Assembly: GCA_029531795.1 (NCBI GenBank)
Contig: JAPEIS010000016.1
Coordinates: 1,116,001 to 1,180,000, forward strand
Reading direction: 5' to 3'
Length of the DNA stretch: 64,000 bases
From: Sclerotinia nivalis
Taxonomy: Eukaryota; Ascomycota; Leotiomycetes; Helotiales; Sclerotiniaceae
The position numbers and the translations under genes are program-made. The notes below the pieces were generated by a model. It searched no databases. It was not told the DNA's origin and worked only from the letters and a program-made list of their open reading frames with translations. This document shows, piece after piece, positions 1-11,000 of this stretch (position 1 is its first letter; each line of letters begins with the position of its first letter).

Positions 1-155
1 GGGGGATATAGTGTTCGGAATATCGTATATTGAAGGATATTATATATTTTTGATTCGGGGATTTAATTGAAGGAAGGGATTTATGTTTTTTCTTTATTTT
101 TCTTTAATTTTTAACGTCCATTTGGGGTCAAATGGATTTCTTGAGGAGGGGGTAT
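1..155 (+). mobile_element. 3' internal end of a gypsy element A copy (A1), entering from the left edge
   Basis: This is the reverse complement, with scattered differences, of the internal end of element A at 9380-9535, so it is the last stretch before the 3' LTR of another A copy in the + direction. It ends in a purine-rich tract (TGAGGAGGGGG, about 142-152) directly before the LTR, as expected of a polypurine primer for plus-strand DNA synthesis. No protein is encoded here; the rest of the copy lies outside the window. Confidence 0.8.
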
Positions 156-208
156 TGTTACAGATTTATTTCCTTTTATTTACATATGATCATATATACC
201 TTAGGTAT
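156..208 (+). repeat. LTR-a, left part (3' LTR of gypsy copy A1)
   Basis: It begins TGTTACAG right after the purine tract and matches the start of the A-type LTR at 9379 (reverse complement). It breaks off at GGTAT (204-208). The missing remainder resumes at 6206-6315. The two parts add up to 53 + 110 = 163 bp, exactly the length of the other A LTRs once the inserted material and one GGTAT copy are removed. Confidence 0.85.
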
Positions 209-290
209 TGTTACGGGTTCATTCCCCTTCACCTGCACGTGATCATGTGTGCCTTAGGCACACATGCATGCACTCACTTCTATATAGTCA
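209..290 (+). repeat. LTR-b, left part (solo A-type LTR inserted in LTR-a)
   Basis: A second A-type LTR begins with TGTTACGG at 209 inside LTR-a. The sequence GGTAT flanks it at 204-208 and 6201-6205, a 5-bp target-site duplication typical of Ty3/gypsy integration. It is cut at 290 by the LINE and resumes at 6120-6200 (82 + 81 = 163 bp). It contains the palindrome TGTGTGCC-TTA-GGCACACA. Confidence 0.85.
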
Positions 291-556
291 CAAGCCTCTC
301 TTAGCTTCTATCAAGAATTGAATTTTTCGAAAAACGCGTTTATTATCGCGTTTTATTGATCAATCGATCGTTCTTATTATCTATAGGATTTAAAAACGAA
401 ACTTTTCAGCCCTGGCAGGCGCTGTACGGACGCGTTTCCGCCATTATGCCTCTCGTCTCTTCGATCCCTTCTCTCTCCCAATCTCTGGTTAATACAATCA
501 ATGCTGCTACTAATAAAGCAAGCAAAGATCAATAGATCTTCAGTTTTATTGCTCTA

Positions 557-1811
557 TTGTGGGACGAATACCTGAATACCGAAGCAGTTCGAGCCCTCCT
601 TGCTCGATTTCGTAAACCTCTGATTGCACTTTGCACCGATATCTCTTCTGTTGTAAACAAATATTTCGATATATATATCAATGGATCTCACCCTTCCCGA
701 GTTAACAAGCTTTTTGTTGCTCTTCTTATTCAATTAGATCCCAAATCCATTCAACAAAAAGCAAAAACCCTTATAATTCAATATCTCAAGGATTCTACTT
801 ATGCTTAGAAAGCCGCAATTCCTTTACCAATTATACAATCTATAATTTCAAAAACTAAGGGCCAATTCAAAGCCCAATCTAAAACCTCAAACAAAACCGA
901 CACTCGCCTTTTTGTTCGTATCGGATTCGATCATTCAGTCCGAAAAGCTGGCTCTTTTGTTGTTCTTAGTGTATTGAAAGGACAATTAGGAAGTAATGCA
1001 AAACTTCTAAAAGAAGTTCAATCAATAAATACTGGATTTGCACTATATACAAATTCTCTAGAGGATTTAACAGCTTTGGAAAACCTTTCAAATATAATCG
1101 AAAAAGTATTCGAAACCTGCAAAATTGAACGACAACAATCATGGATTACCTATCGATAGAACTACATTCTACGAACTATCACAACCCTAGGAGACTTACA
1201 ACAATTGATCATCGTTCCAATCGAATCGGAAACCATACTTGACACTATCAACGATAATATAGGACAACAAACGATTCAAGCAATTGAATCCACACAAAAC
1301 AAAAAACCCAATTTATATCATTCTACTTGGTTTTTGAGCTTCCCAGCCTTACAACATACAATTCTTCCCAAGAACCTCCGGATCCTAGAAACTACAATTA
1401 ATACCTCTCGGATCGTTTTCAAACCCAAGATAATCCAATGCACTCGATGCTTTCAATAGCACAATACTCGAACTTGTTTTTGTCCTGAAAAATGCCGAAT
1501 CTGTGGTACAACCGAATATACGGAAAAAAACTATTCTACCAGATACAATACAATTCATGATTGCTCAGCAAGATGCCTACACTACAGGGGACTACATCCA
1601 GCAAATGATCCTGGGTGCCCCCTTTGTCTTACTATCAAAGGTTTCAAATCCAAAACAGAAAAGCAAATTATCCAGAAAATATCAAAGGCAGTTAGAATCA
1701 AAGCTTGCATCAATGCAAAGTGCTCTAAAGCTTCAAAAGCTGATTCTCCAATGGAAAAACTCATTGCCCCTTCAACCCCAACTCAAACTATCTAGATGCT
1801 ATCTTTGCTAG
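557..1811 (+). pseudogene. LINE ORF1 (gag-like, CCHC zinc knuckles), broken
   Basis: Reading-frame pieces at 557-808, 974-1159, 1205-1459 and 1503-1811 together resemble the nucleic-acid-binding ORF1 protein of Tad-like LINEs. Near 1438-1640 there is a series of Cys/His knuckles: C-X2-C-X3-H-X4-C, then CRIC..HDC, then C-X3-C..H..C. A TAG stop lies inside the first knuckle where Gln is likely original. The family role is packaging the element RNA; this copy has at least four in-frame stops or frame changes and is dead. Confidence 0.75.
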
Positions 1812-1829
1812 TTCCATTTCCCACCAACC

Positions 1830-4800
1830 TTTCTAATTGTTTTATTATATTGGAAACCATTTCTTTTCTGATCCTATTTAATGTATAATCTAAGAACATT
1901 TTCAAAACCCTTGATCATTTTATAAGCTAATGTAGCTAAAAGTATTAGTTCTTATGAATTAGCACTTTCTTTAACTAATGATTCTTATATTGATATAATT
2001 CTGATTCAAGAATCTTATATATTCTCAGATATCTCATGCCGAATTACGAAATCCCATCCGGCCTATGAAACTTTCACATTATTCGATAATTAGGAAACCC
2101 GTTCTCGAATAATATCTTATACTTGCAAAGGAATAGGTATTCGAGTTAGCCAGCTTCGGTTTATTTCCTCTCGGGATTTATTATTTTTACATCTTCAATT
2201 TATAACTGGTTCTATTCTTACAATTATTAATATTTATAATACTCCTAAAAGCAATCAAAACGAAAATCAAACGATAAAAGAATTATTCAATTTACCTTCT
2301 TCCTTTTTTAATTCTATATTTTTTGTAGGGGATTTGAATCTCTATTATACAAAATAAAATCCCTTTTGTTCTATACGCTCTAATCTTACAAAGTTTTTTA
2401 CAAATTGGCTAGATGATTATTCCTTCAATCTTCTTTCTACAATCGGTGAAGCTATTTATGATTTGGGCAGTGTTTTCGATCTTGTATTCCTTTCAGGATC
2501 ATATATAGCTAATACAACATTCGCTCCTTATTTTGATATAATTTCTGATCACAAATCTTTATTAACAACTTTGAATTGGAATATAAGATTTCAAGATCCA
2601 ATTCGAAGATTACAAATTGATACACTTAATGAAAAGCTCTTTTCAACTTTATTAATAGAAAACCTAGCAAATCTAGATCTCTAATCTTTATCTACAACTT
2701 CTGATCTTGATAATCTAGCTTTGAATATTACTCAATCGATACAATTAGCATATACAGAATCAACTCAAAGATCACTTGGCTGAAATATAGGTCAACCATG
2801 GTGGAATGAGGTCTGTCGAACAGCTGTTCAGGAAAATCGAACGAATAGCTCTACAGAATCAAAACAGAATCTTCGAAAGATTGTCAAGAAAGCGAAAAAG
2901 GAATTCTGGTTGTTTAAATTTGATTCAGTTAAAGAAATAAAGGATGTCTTTAAAATGACAAAATGGCATCAATCAGTTGGAATATATCGAACTTCTCCTT
3001 TAGCAGACCCTTTAGATCATTTTTTTGTTACAACCATTCAAGCCAAAAGAGATTTACTCATCAATAATCTGCTGACAAATATAGTTGAGGTTGGCGATAT
3101 CCTTTTCGATTCTTCTATAGTCTTTATTCGTTCCATTCTATTCCCTGAAATTACGATTCAAGATATTCAAATTGCTATCCTCGGTATAGGTAATACAGCT
3201 TCTGGTATGGACGAGATCCCAACCAAGATATTGCAGCTAACATAGTTACAGATTGAATCTAGCATTCTACAACTTTTTCAAAAATGTCTTGAAATAGGCT
3301 ATCATTCTGAATACTTTCGATCAGCGATTATAGCTATCATCCCAAAACCGAACAAATCAGATTATACGAACTCTAGATCCTATAGATCAATAGCTCTATT
3401 TTCGGTACTAGGAAAAGGCCTCGAACATTTGATCACTAAAAAGATATCTTGGATTGTTATAGCCCTCAAAGTACTAACCAAGCAACAATTCGGAGCGCTT
3501 CCTCTATGTTCATCGGTAGATCTCACAATTTGCCTTACATATGATGTGGAAATGGTCTTGAATTCAGGTTCTAAAGCTATTTTATTAATTATGGATATCA
3601 AAGGTGTTTTTGATGTTGTTCTTCTAGGATGTTTAGTCCGTCGACTCAGAGAACAAGGATGGCTTGACAATCTAGTTCGATGGATAAAATCGTTCTCGAT
3701 AAATCGATCAGTTCGTATTCGGCTTGATGGCGAAACAGGGTTTAGTATTAGTATTAAGTGTGGTTTGCTATAAGGTTCCCCAATTTCGCCTATTCTTTTC
3801 ATGTTTTATATAACCCTTTTGTTTTGGTTGGGCAATCCTATCCGAAGATTTGGATATGTAGACGATATTGCACTAGTAGCTTTTTCTTCAAACTTACAAT
3901 CCAATTGTAATCAATTACGATCTGAAATGCTGGAGGCTTTGAATTGGGGCAAATCTGAAGGGATCATTTTCGATTCTAAAAAGTCTGAATTGATATATTT
4001 CTATAGAGGCTTTAGGAAAGATATCGAAAGCCCTACTATTTATATAGAAAATCTTTCAATAACAAAGAAACCAGGTTTGCTGAGATAATTGGGAGTCTAC
4101 TTCGATAGGGAATTGAGTTTCAAATCTCATATCCAAATCCTTACAGCTAAAGCTCTTACAATTGCGAATGCTTTGCGCTCGTTTGGAAGGATAACTCGAA
4201 GCATCCCATCAATTTTACTTCAAAAAGCGGTTACCGCCTGTGTTTTGAAGAAATGCTATTTTGCAACCAAAACCTGGTAGCCTAATCGAACTAGGAAACG
4301 AGATCGAAACTTTATAACCTCGAATCAAGTAGACGGACATTTGAAACTTCTGAATAAGATTGTACTAATTAGTACTCGAGCAATCCTTCCTGTATTCCGC
4401 ACAACTAACACTGCTACCTTATACAAAGAATCAAATCTGATGCCCCCTGAGATTGAGCTCAATCTGATATCCCAAAGCTTCGCAGCCCGAACAACTCGGC
4501 TCGACCCTAAACACCCCCTTCGGGTCCGAACCAAAAATATCCTAGCTAAAGCTGGTATCAGAACCACCGAATCAAAGTTTTCAAGAATTATCCTAGCTCT
4601 TCCAAAAACCGAACATATTAATCCAATTGCACTCCCCCCTTGGAAGAACAAAGAACTTCGTATCACTACGGAAATCAGGATCAATAGTCCTTTCGATCGT
4701 TTGAAGGATCGAGCAGCTAAAGATTTCGAAAGGTTTATATCTACGATTCCAAAAAGTGATTTGCAAGTTTTCTTCGATGGTTCGAAAAGCGAAGCTTTGG

Positions 4801-5666
4801 ATGGTGCTACAAAAAATAGATCAATGACTTATCAATACAATCTACAAATGGATCGATAGATTTTCTCATTAGGTTGTAATACTGAAATCTTCGATGCTGA
4901 AGTAGTTGCAGCTCTAAAAAGTACTCAGATAGCGATTCAATTACTTTCAGTTAGATTTGCTACAGACCTTTGGGTTTTCTTGGATAATCTAGAAATTGTT
5001 ATGCGTTTAGACTCTCATTCGATTAGATCCTTGTAATCTGTATTCGAAAAATTCCGCAAGTTAGTTATAGTTTGGTTTTTCAGATTTCGTTTACCACATA
5101 CCCGCCCTAATTCAATTCGAATTCGATAGATTCCTGGGCATTTAGATATCCCCGGAAACGAAGCAGCGGATAAAACAGCTAAAGAAGAAGCAACACTTTT
5201 ATTCCTATCTGACCCTATTTGTACTCTCGCCTTTTTGAAAAGGATTGCTAAATCGAATACTAAATTAGCAAGATCAAGATTATAAACAATCATAGCACCA
5301 TTAAGCTACAATGATCTTTTTATAACTTATAGCAATCAATCGATCATACTTTCTTTTGAACGAGCGATATTAGGATACATCCTGACAGCTAGATCTCAAC
5401 ACGGCGATTTCGTAGCGTATTATGATCGATTCAATTACGAAGATGCTTATATGCTATGCTCATGTGGGAAAAGAAAATCCCCTTTTCATTTTTACTTTTG
5501 TAAAATTGGAAATGCTCAAAAGACCCTTTCGAAGTTGCTGTTATCTGAAGCTATCCCTTATCTCTTGGGAAGTATGGAAGGAGCAGCGAAACTAGCAGCT
5601 TGGCTCAAATCTACAAGGTTCTATCAGGATATATGTCCTCGATTCCCTGTGCAACTTATAGATTGA
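1830..5666 (+). pseudogene. LINE ORF2 polyprotein: endonuclease, reverse transcriptase, RNase H; broken
   Basis: The endonuclease spans about 1980-2690 (motifs IIQES-like IILIQES, FVGDLNL, SDHKSL). The reverse transcriptase spans about 3190-4090, with SGMDEIPTKIL, a D-x-K-G-FD-like IKGVFD, and the catalytic tetrad GYVDD near 3856. The RNase H spans about 4770-5230 (FFDGSKS, then an IPGH..GNEAAD block). A C-terminal Cys-rich tail (CSCG...H...C) lies at 5455-5500. The conserved Q of the RT GLPQGSP motif is TAA at 3771-3773 with the preceding Pro changed to Leu, and the Trp of the RNase H WIPGH motif is TAG at 5127-5129. Many other stops show that the gene is inactive. Confidence 0.85.
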
Positions 5667-6119
5667 AAGATTGCTTTGATTTTTATTTTTATTTTATTTT
5701 ATTTTTGGGTTCTCTTTGTATAAGGCATTGGGTTTTGGTTCGAAAAGATTGAACTTGTATAAGCTTTAAAAAAATAAAAAAAAATAAAAAAACTTTATAT
5801 TAACAAAAACATATTAAAAAGCTCGATTGCGATAACGAAGGAGAGAAGATCAGGAATCGAGGGATCTAACTATATTATAGAGGACAGCTGAAATATCTAC
5901 CCAAGGGATTAACTCAATACGCAACGGCAATCATGTAAACCCTACTGAAGCATTTAACATATATAATACTAGTAAACTTAGATTAGCTAATTAGAAACTC
6001 AGGGGCCTTTCTCCCCTAGCGTCCTTTGTCCCAATTGGGAATTTGAGGCCTATACTTCGCACAGAGCCTCGGACGAAAAATATCACACACACACACACAC
6101 ACACACTTCTATATAGTCA

Positions 6120-6200
6120 GGTCACCTCCTTGACCTTCTTCCTCTCCTTGTAGTACAACAATAGATCAACACCACTTATACCTTTTCCCTCACCGTGATA
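6120..6200 (+). repeat. LTR-b, right part
   Basis: The sequence resumes directly after the second copy of the LINE target-site duplication and continues the A-type LTR to its end CACCGTGATA at 6200. It is followed by GGTAT, the second copy of the LTR-b target site. Confidence 0.85.
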
Positions 6201-6205
6201 GGTAT

Positions 6206-6315
6206 ATATGCATGTATTCACTTCTATATAATCAGATCATTTCCTTGACCTTTTTCCTCTCCTCATAGTACAACAATAGATCAACATCATTTATACCTTT
6301 TCTCTCACCGTGATA
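6206..6315 (+). repeat. LTR-a, right part
   Basis: This completes the 3' LTR of copy A1 and ends with CACCGTGATA at 6315. It resembles 6120-6200 because both are A-type LTRs. The next bases, GGTAT (6316-6320), belong to element B and form one half of the A1 target-site duplication; the other half is ATACC at 16142-16146, on the opposite strand. Confidence 0.85.
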
Positions 6316-8745
6316 GGTATCTAATGGTATTCTTTTCTAAAGCCTTTAGGATCGATAATGGAAGTGGGTCGGATAGGTAAACTTCAGCGAACAGGGGTTT
6401 CAATTCTTCAGGGGGTTCCAATTGTATAGATTCAGATCATTGGATAGGGATTGGGTTATCGAATATCGCAGGTAATTCAGGTTCACGGGTAGGTAATCTG
6501 GATTTGCGGATAGATAATTCGGAATTGCGGATAGACAATAGAATATCGGTATAGATTTGGCTATAGATTGTAATCGCAAAACAGACTTTCTTCTTTGAAT
6601 TAACAATAGAAAACAGATCTGTATCTAAATTTTCAGTTTTTAGAATAGTTTGGCTTTGATGAAGAAGGCGTTCATTCTTTTCTTTAGGCAAGTTCTTTGA
6701 TCTTCTGATCAGAGTATCGGGTTTCGCTCTTTGCTTTTCAGAACGATACGTAATCTTGAAATTGAAACGGAACAGAAATTCAAATCAACAGATTTGACGA
6801 CGGTTCAATAGCTTTGTGATCATAAAGTACTCCAGATTTTTATAGTCTATAATGATTTTGATTAAAGAAGAAACATTTTCTAATTCGGATCGTTATTCTT
6901 CGAAACAGCAAATAATTGTTAATAATTCTTTATCATAAATCTTGTAATTATATTCCATAATCGAATGCTTTTTAGAGAAATATACAACAAGTTTCAGAAT
7001 CCTATCGTTATCATATTGGGAAAGGACTCTAGTAGATATATAATCCGATATATCTGTCTTTAGAATCACATCCTTCTTCTAATCGAAAAAAGCTAATACA
7101 GATGCTGCTGTAAATACAGCTTTCAAATTCGAAAACGATTTCTCACAAACAAAATCCCATTAAAAGACTACATTCTTTTTGGTCAGATTTACCATCGGAC
7201 GAATAATCGAAGAAAAGTCACGGATAAAATGCTGATAGAAATTGTTAAACCCTATAAACATTTGTATATTTATTAGATTCTTTAATATTTTTCAATTAAT
7301 TATCGTTTTAATCTTGACTGGATTTATTCGGATCCCCTTTCGATCTATAATTAGGCCCAGGAATTTCGTTTCAGGTTTCAGGAATTTGTATTTCGATAGA
7401 TTGGTATACAATCCGGCTTTCTATAAAGCGTCTAATACTTTTTGTATATACTTTATATGTTCAGAATGGGTCTTGTTATAGATGAGAATATTATCTAGAT
7501 AAGTAATATAGAATATATCCAGGTATTCTTTTAGAGTATCGTTGATAAATCGTTGGAACGTTGTTAGAGTTCTGGTCAGTTCGAATGGTATAATTAAGGT
7601 TTTGAATAGACCGAATCGGGTATTATCACGATAAAAGTGACGCCACAATTACCGATTGGTTAATTGGGTTTATATAGTAATCATTCCTCGTGACAGGTAT
7701 AAAATGCAATCAAGTATTCTTATCTTTCTTTGATTCGGATATTATTGAAGGCCGAGATGATATCTATTTTTGTAAAATACTTTATCCCTTTCAGGTTATT
7801 CAAAGATTTTTTGGTTAAGGGTAACAGATATCGGTTTTTCACAAACAGATTATTCAATATATAATAGTTTATATAGAATCAAAGATTACCATCGGGTTTC
7901 TTAACAAATAAAACAGACAAAGTGGAAGCAGAGGAACTCGATCGGATAAATCCTTTTGCTAGGTTTTTCTTTAACCATTTTTGCAAAGCTTTCAATTCGT
8001 TCCGAGATATTGAATATAGAGCTCCAAATGGTAACTTAGCTTTATTTTGTAATCGGATATTATGATTATATAGATGGTGTAGAGATAGTTTATCAATGTT
8101 ATATAAAGAAAATACATCGATCTATGAACGGAATTCAGTAGGCAAGTCTTCGGGAACAGGGTCTTCTTTTTCTTTCAGGATTCGGTTTATCAAGTCGATA
8201 TTAGCTTGGAACATCTTGTAGCCTCGATGGGTGTATATCGAGCAAGCTTGGATTGAAACGCTTGTTATATCTTTTTTCTTTAACGCTTTAGGATAGGGCG
8301 GTAGATAAATAGGATAGGCTTTGATAGGGATATCGGATAGGACTCGGATACTCGATGGTTGCGTAGGCGTATTATAGGACTTCCGGTAGAATTCGTTATC
8401 GAAGCGAAAGGTATTGGATGCGAATCTGATATAGGGATCGTGTTTCTTTAGCCAAACCAGCTCTAGGATAATCGGATAATGGATTAATTCAATAATATAG
8501 ATTTTCGATCTTTTCTCATAGTGATCGTTGATTTGCAGATCGGTTAGGATATAACGATCCGTTCGGTTTTCAGATAGTATTTTTCTGTCGAATCCAATGA
8601 CTTCGAACGAAACAGGTAATTTGTATATTGAGAGCTTGATAGTTTCAATTCAACTTCGGTTTGCGAAAGTATATCCTTCGTATCCGCTATCTACTATAAC
8701 GTAAATGGGATAGGATCGATTAGATATTAGCAGGACAGTAATATA
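6316..8745 (-). pseudogene. Element B gag-pol remnant: aspartic protease, reverse transcriptase, RNase H
   Basis: Read from 8745 downwards. A retropepsin core lies near 8690 (IVDSGYEGYTFA, the DSG being the catalytic triad). A linker is followed by the reverse transcriptase at about 8050-7250, with [19 protein letters not shown] and the tetrad YLDN near 7535, where the second catalytic Asp is replaced by Asn. RNase H lies at about 7140-6840 (ILKTDISDY ... [12 protein letters not shown]), followed by the linker to integrase. No gag gene is recognisable between the LTR and the protease, so the 5' internal region is short or deleted. Stops (for example near 7650 and 6780) and the altered catalytic site show that it is dead. 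Confidence 0.8.
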
Positions 8746-8958
8746 TATCACGGAGGCAGCAGACAGGATAACAGAAATCACTTTTATTGATAAGACGTAG
8801 CTCGAAGAGCTACGTTTCTATAGAAGGAACGGTTCCTTAAATACATTTATGTGTAGCGCTAGCCCCGACCGGGGCTAGCCTACACTTATCCGAGGTCCGA
8901 CTCCTATGGGTCGGAACCCGAGCGGTCTCCGTATACCATATACGGGGACCCCGTGACA
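8746..8958 (-). repeat. 5' LTR of gypsy element B
   Basis: On the - strand it runs from TGTCACGGGG to ..CCGTGATA, 213 bp. The first 34 bases recur as the truncated 3' LTR at 17594 on the + strand. It is unusually rich in inverted repeats: ACGTAGCTC/GAGCTACGT (8795-8815), GCTAGCCCC/GGGGCTAGC (8858-8879, extended by TGTAG/CTACA) and CCGTATA/TATACGG (about 8930-8946). Confidence 0.8.
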
Positions 8959-9216
8959 ATATACAATATCATTAGGTTTGCTCGATTGTTTGATTGATTG
9001 ATTGATTGATTGATTAAATTAACGTCTACACTGAGTCTAAGACTATCTAAGACGGCTAAAGGCTCTTACGAACCCCTAATAGATAATATAATGAAGGTAA
9101 GCTGGCTTATAGGCCTGGCTAAGTATATAATTTAAATGATTGAGGTAAACTCAATCTTTTGAGTTGAATGGGGGAAGTGAAAACTAATCCTGAGGAATAA
9201 TCCCGTTCTACAAATG
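8959..9216. other. Spacer between elements B and A2
   Basis: This flanking sequence contains a (GATT)n run at about 8991-9015 and no coding signal that I recognise. It would have lain upstream of element B before the inversion. The five bases beside the A2 LTR are AAATG (9212-9216), which do not match the flank at the other end of that element. Confidence 0.6.
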
Positions 9217-9379
9217 TATTACGGTGAGGGAAAAGGTATAAGTGGTGTTGATCTATTGTTGTACTACGAGGAGAGGAAGAAGGTCAAGGAGGTGATCTGA
9301 TTATATAGAAGTGAGTGTATGTATGTGTGTTTAAGGTATATATGATTATATATAGGTGAAGGGGAATGAATCTGTAACA
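9217..9379 (-). repeat. 3' LTR of gypsy A2
   Basis: Runs from TGTTACAG (reverse complement ending at 9379) to CCGTAATA at 9217. It is 163 bp, colinear with 15979-16141, LTR-a and LTR-b. The purine-rich primer tract lies just inside at 9380-9395. Differences from the other LTRs are mostly C/T or G/A. Confidence 0.85.
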
Positions 9380-9699
9380 GTATTCTCTTTTCAAGAAACC
9401 CATTTGATTTCAAATGGATGTTAAAAATTAAAGAAAAATAAAGAAAAAATATAGGTCCCTTTCCTCAATTAGGTTTCCGAATCAAAAATGTATGATATCT
9501 TTCAATGTGCGATATTCCGAACGTTATATTTCCTATTGTAATAATACATAATATACTTTTAGGCGAAACAATTAGTTTTGGTGCGAGTGGATTTTCGTAG
9601 AGTGGGTGTAGCAATCTCATCGTGTGGCTCCGGTTGCAAATTCTGTGGTTCCGGTTGCAATATAGCAGTGTCGGGGTGCTTTAGAATTCAAGCTGGTGG

Positions 9700-9870
9700 T
9701 TCTGGTTTTTCTGGGTGAAGGTGATAATATTCGATAAAAACCTTTTCGTTATTCTTTAAATCATTAGCTGGTTGCCAAGTTGATGTGTAGTGTTTCCATT
9801 TGATCAAATAATGGTGGTTATCTTTATTGTGATTATCTAGAACTTTTTCAAATATTTATCTTTGAATAGG
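9700..9870 (-). pseudogene. Chromodomain at the C-terminus of element A pol
   Basis: Reading the - strand gives a short module with VLDNHNKDNHHYLIKWKHY, then STWQPANDL, then a terminal helix. The order YLIKWKxY..TWxPxxDL is the chromodomain signature of chromoviral integrases, which steers integration to heterochromatin in this family. It follows the integrase after one stop (near 9858). Confidence 0.8.
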
Positions 9871-11000
9871 CTTATTCTCATTATCGTTCCGTTTCAAAAC
9901 TCTGTTCTGTGTAGTTAGGGATTTTGATTCGTTAATCGTTGTTTGAGCCGGGAAGTGAGGATCAGTATGAATTGGAAGTAGAAGAGAATAATAGAAAACA
10001 GGGAAGATTTTAATGTTTTCAGGCAATTGAACAAAGCAAATATAGGGATAAACTTTGATAATCTTGTAAGGGTTGGTTCATTTATCATTTAGCTTTTTTG
10101 CTTTATGCGAAATCTTTATATTCTTGGTATTGATGTAAACTTTCTGGTCAATTGTGTAGTGAAGTGAATCAGAACGGTGATGATTAGTATAGTTCTTATA
10201 AGTAGCAATTGTTTGTTGTACAAAAGCATGAAGTTGTTTCAAAATATGTTTTATACAATCCGCGGTCCGATTACCTTTAAAGAATTCCCGTTTTTGTGTT
10301 AGAGTTATATCCGGCGGGCAAAATTTACTAGGCTCGATATCTAGATATGGGTTAAAGCTATAATTGGTGAAGAAGGGCGAGCAACCAATCGTCTCAGAAA
10401 TCATATTATTGGATGCAAACTCGGTTAAGGGTAATCAATTCAATCAATCATTTTGATAGTAATTAACAAAAGCTCGTAAATATTGTTCCAGAACCGAATT
10501 AATATGTTCAATCTGATTATCTGTTTGAGGATGAAAAGCTAAAGAGTGTTTTAAGATAACTCCTAATTGCTCCGAGAGTTGTAACCAGAATCCTGATACG
10601 AATTGTATTCCCTGATTGGAAATGATATTGTTTGGGATTTTATAAAGCATATAAATATAATTGATAAAGGCATCGATTAGCTCTTCTATTGTTAGTGTAT
10701 GTGTATTGATGAAATGTTTCATTTTGGTTAGCTTGTAGATTACCATCAAAATATGTTTATAGGTAAAATTATAGTGAGTGTAATCTGGAAATGGTATAAT
10801 ATAATCGATTGAGATATCAGATTATATGCGAAAAGGGATAGGCAACGGTTTCAAAAATCCGGGAGGCGTCGATTTAGACGATTTGGTGTGAGTACAAAGT
10901 TCGTAGGTTTTCATATAGGATGCGATTTCCAAATGTATATTAGACCACCAATATGTATGAAAGACAAGATCGATTGTTTTAGTTCGACCAGAATAATCAG
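9871..11000 (-). pseudogene. Element A integrase, broken
   Basis: The segments at 10444-10749 and 10078-10404 (- strand) carry the integrase core: IISNQGIQFVSGFW, HPQTDNQIEHINSVLEQYLRAFV, then SPFFTNYSFNP and the C-terminal SH3-like part. The catalytic Asp and Glu are recognisable (ISNQG in place of SDRG suggests loss of the second catalytic Asp). Two former Trp codons between the segments are TGA (about 10437-10446). The family function is strand transfer of the cDNA; this copy cannot perform it. Confidence 0.8.

Larger units (their letters stand above)
291..6103 (+). mobile_element. Tad-like non-LTR retrotransposon (LINE), decayed
   Basis: The element carries, in order, a gag-like ORF1 with zinc knuckles, an apurinic-type endonuclease, a reverse transcriptase and an RNase H domain, all broken by stops. 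This layout is that of Tad/I-clade LINEs common in filamentous fungi. It sits inside LTR-b and is bounded by a 16-bp duplication CACTTCTATATAGTCA (275-290 and 6104-6119), which fits target-primed reverse transcription. The 3' end is an untranslated tract (5667-6103) with an A-rich stretch near 5768-5795 and a terminal (CA)n run. Stops lie largely at former Gln and Trp codons, as expected of RIP. It cannot encode active proteins. Confidence 0.9.
6316..8958 (-). mobile_element. Gypsy element B, 5' part (LTR, protease, RT, RNase H)
   Basis: Read on the - strand, this is the first half of a Ty3/gypsy element: a 5' LTR (8958-8746), then pol sequence until it is cut at 6316 by copy A1. The pol frame stops at the codons spelling ..TIRYL, and the same frame continues without loss at 16142 on the + strand. 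The element is therefore split and inverted rather than simply truncated. Several stops make it inactive. Confidence 0.85.

Noticed and set aside
6088..6104. (CA)n run as an independent microsatellite
   Set aside because: Its end coincides with the LINE boundary set by the target-site duplication, so it is better treated as the LINE tail.
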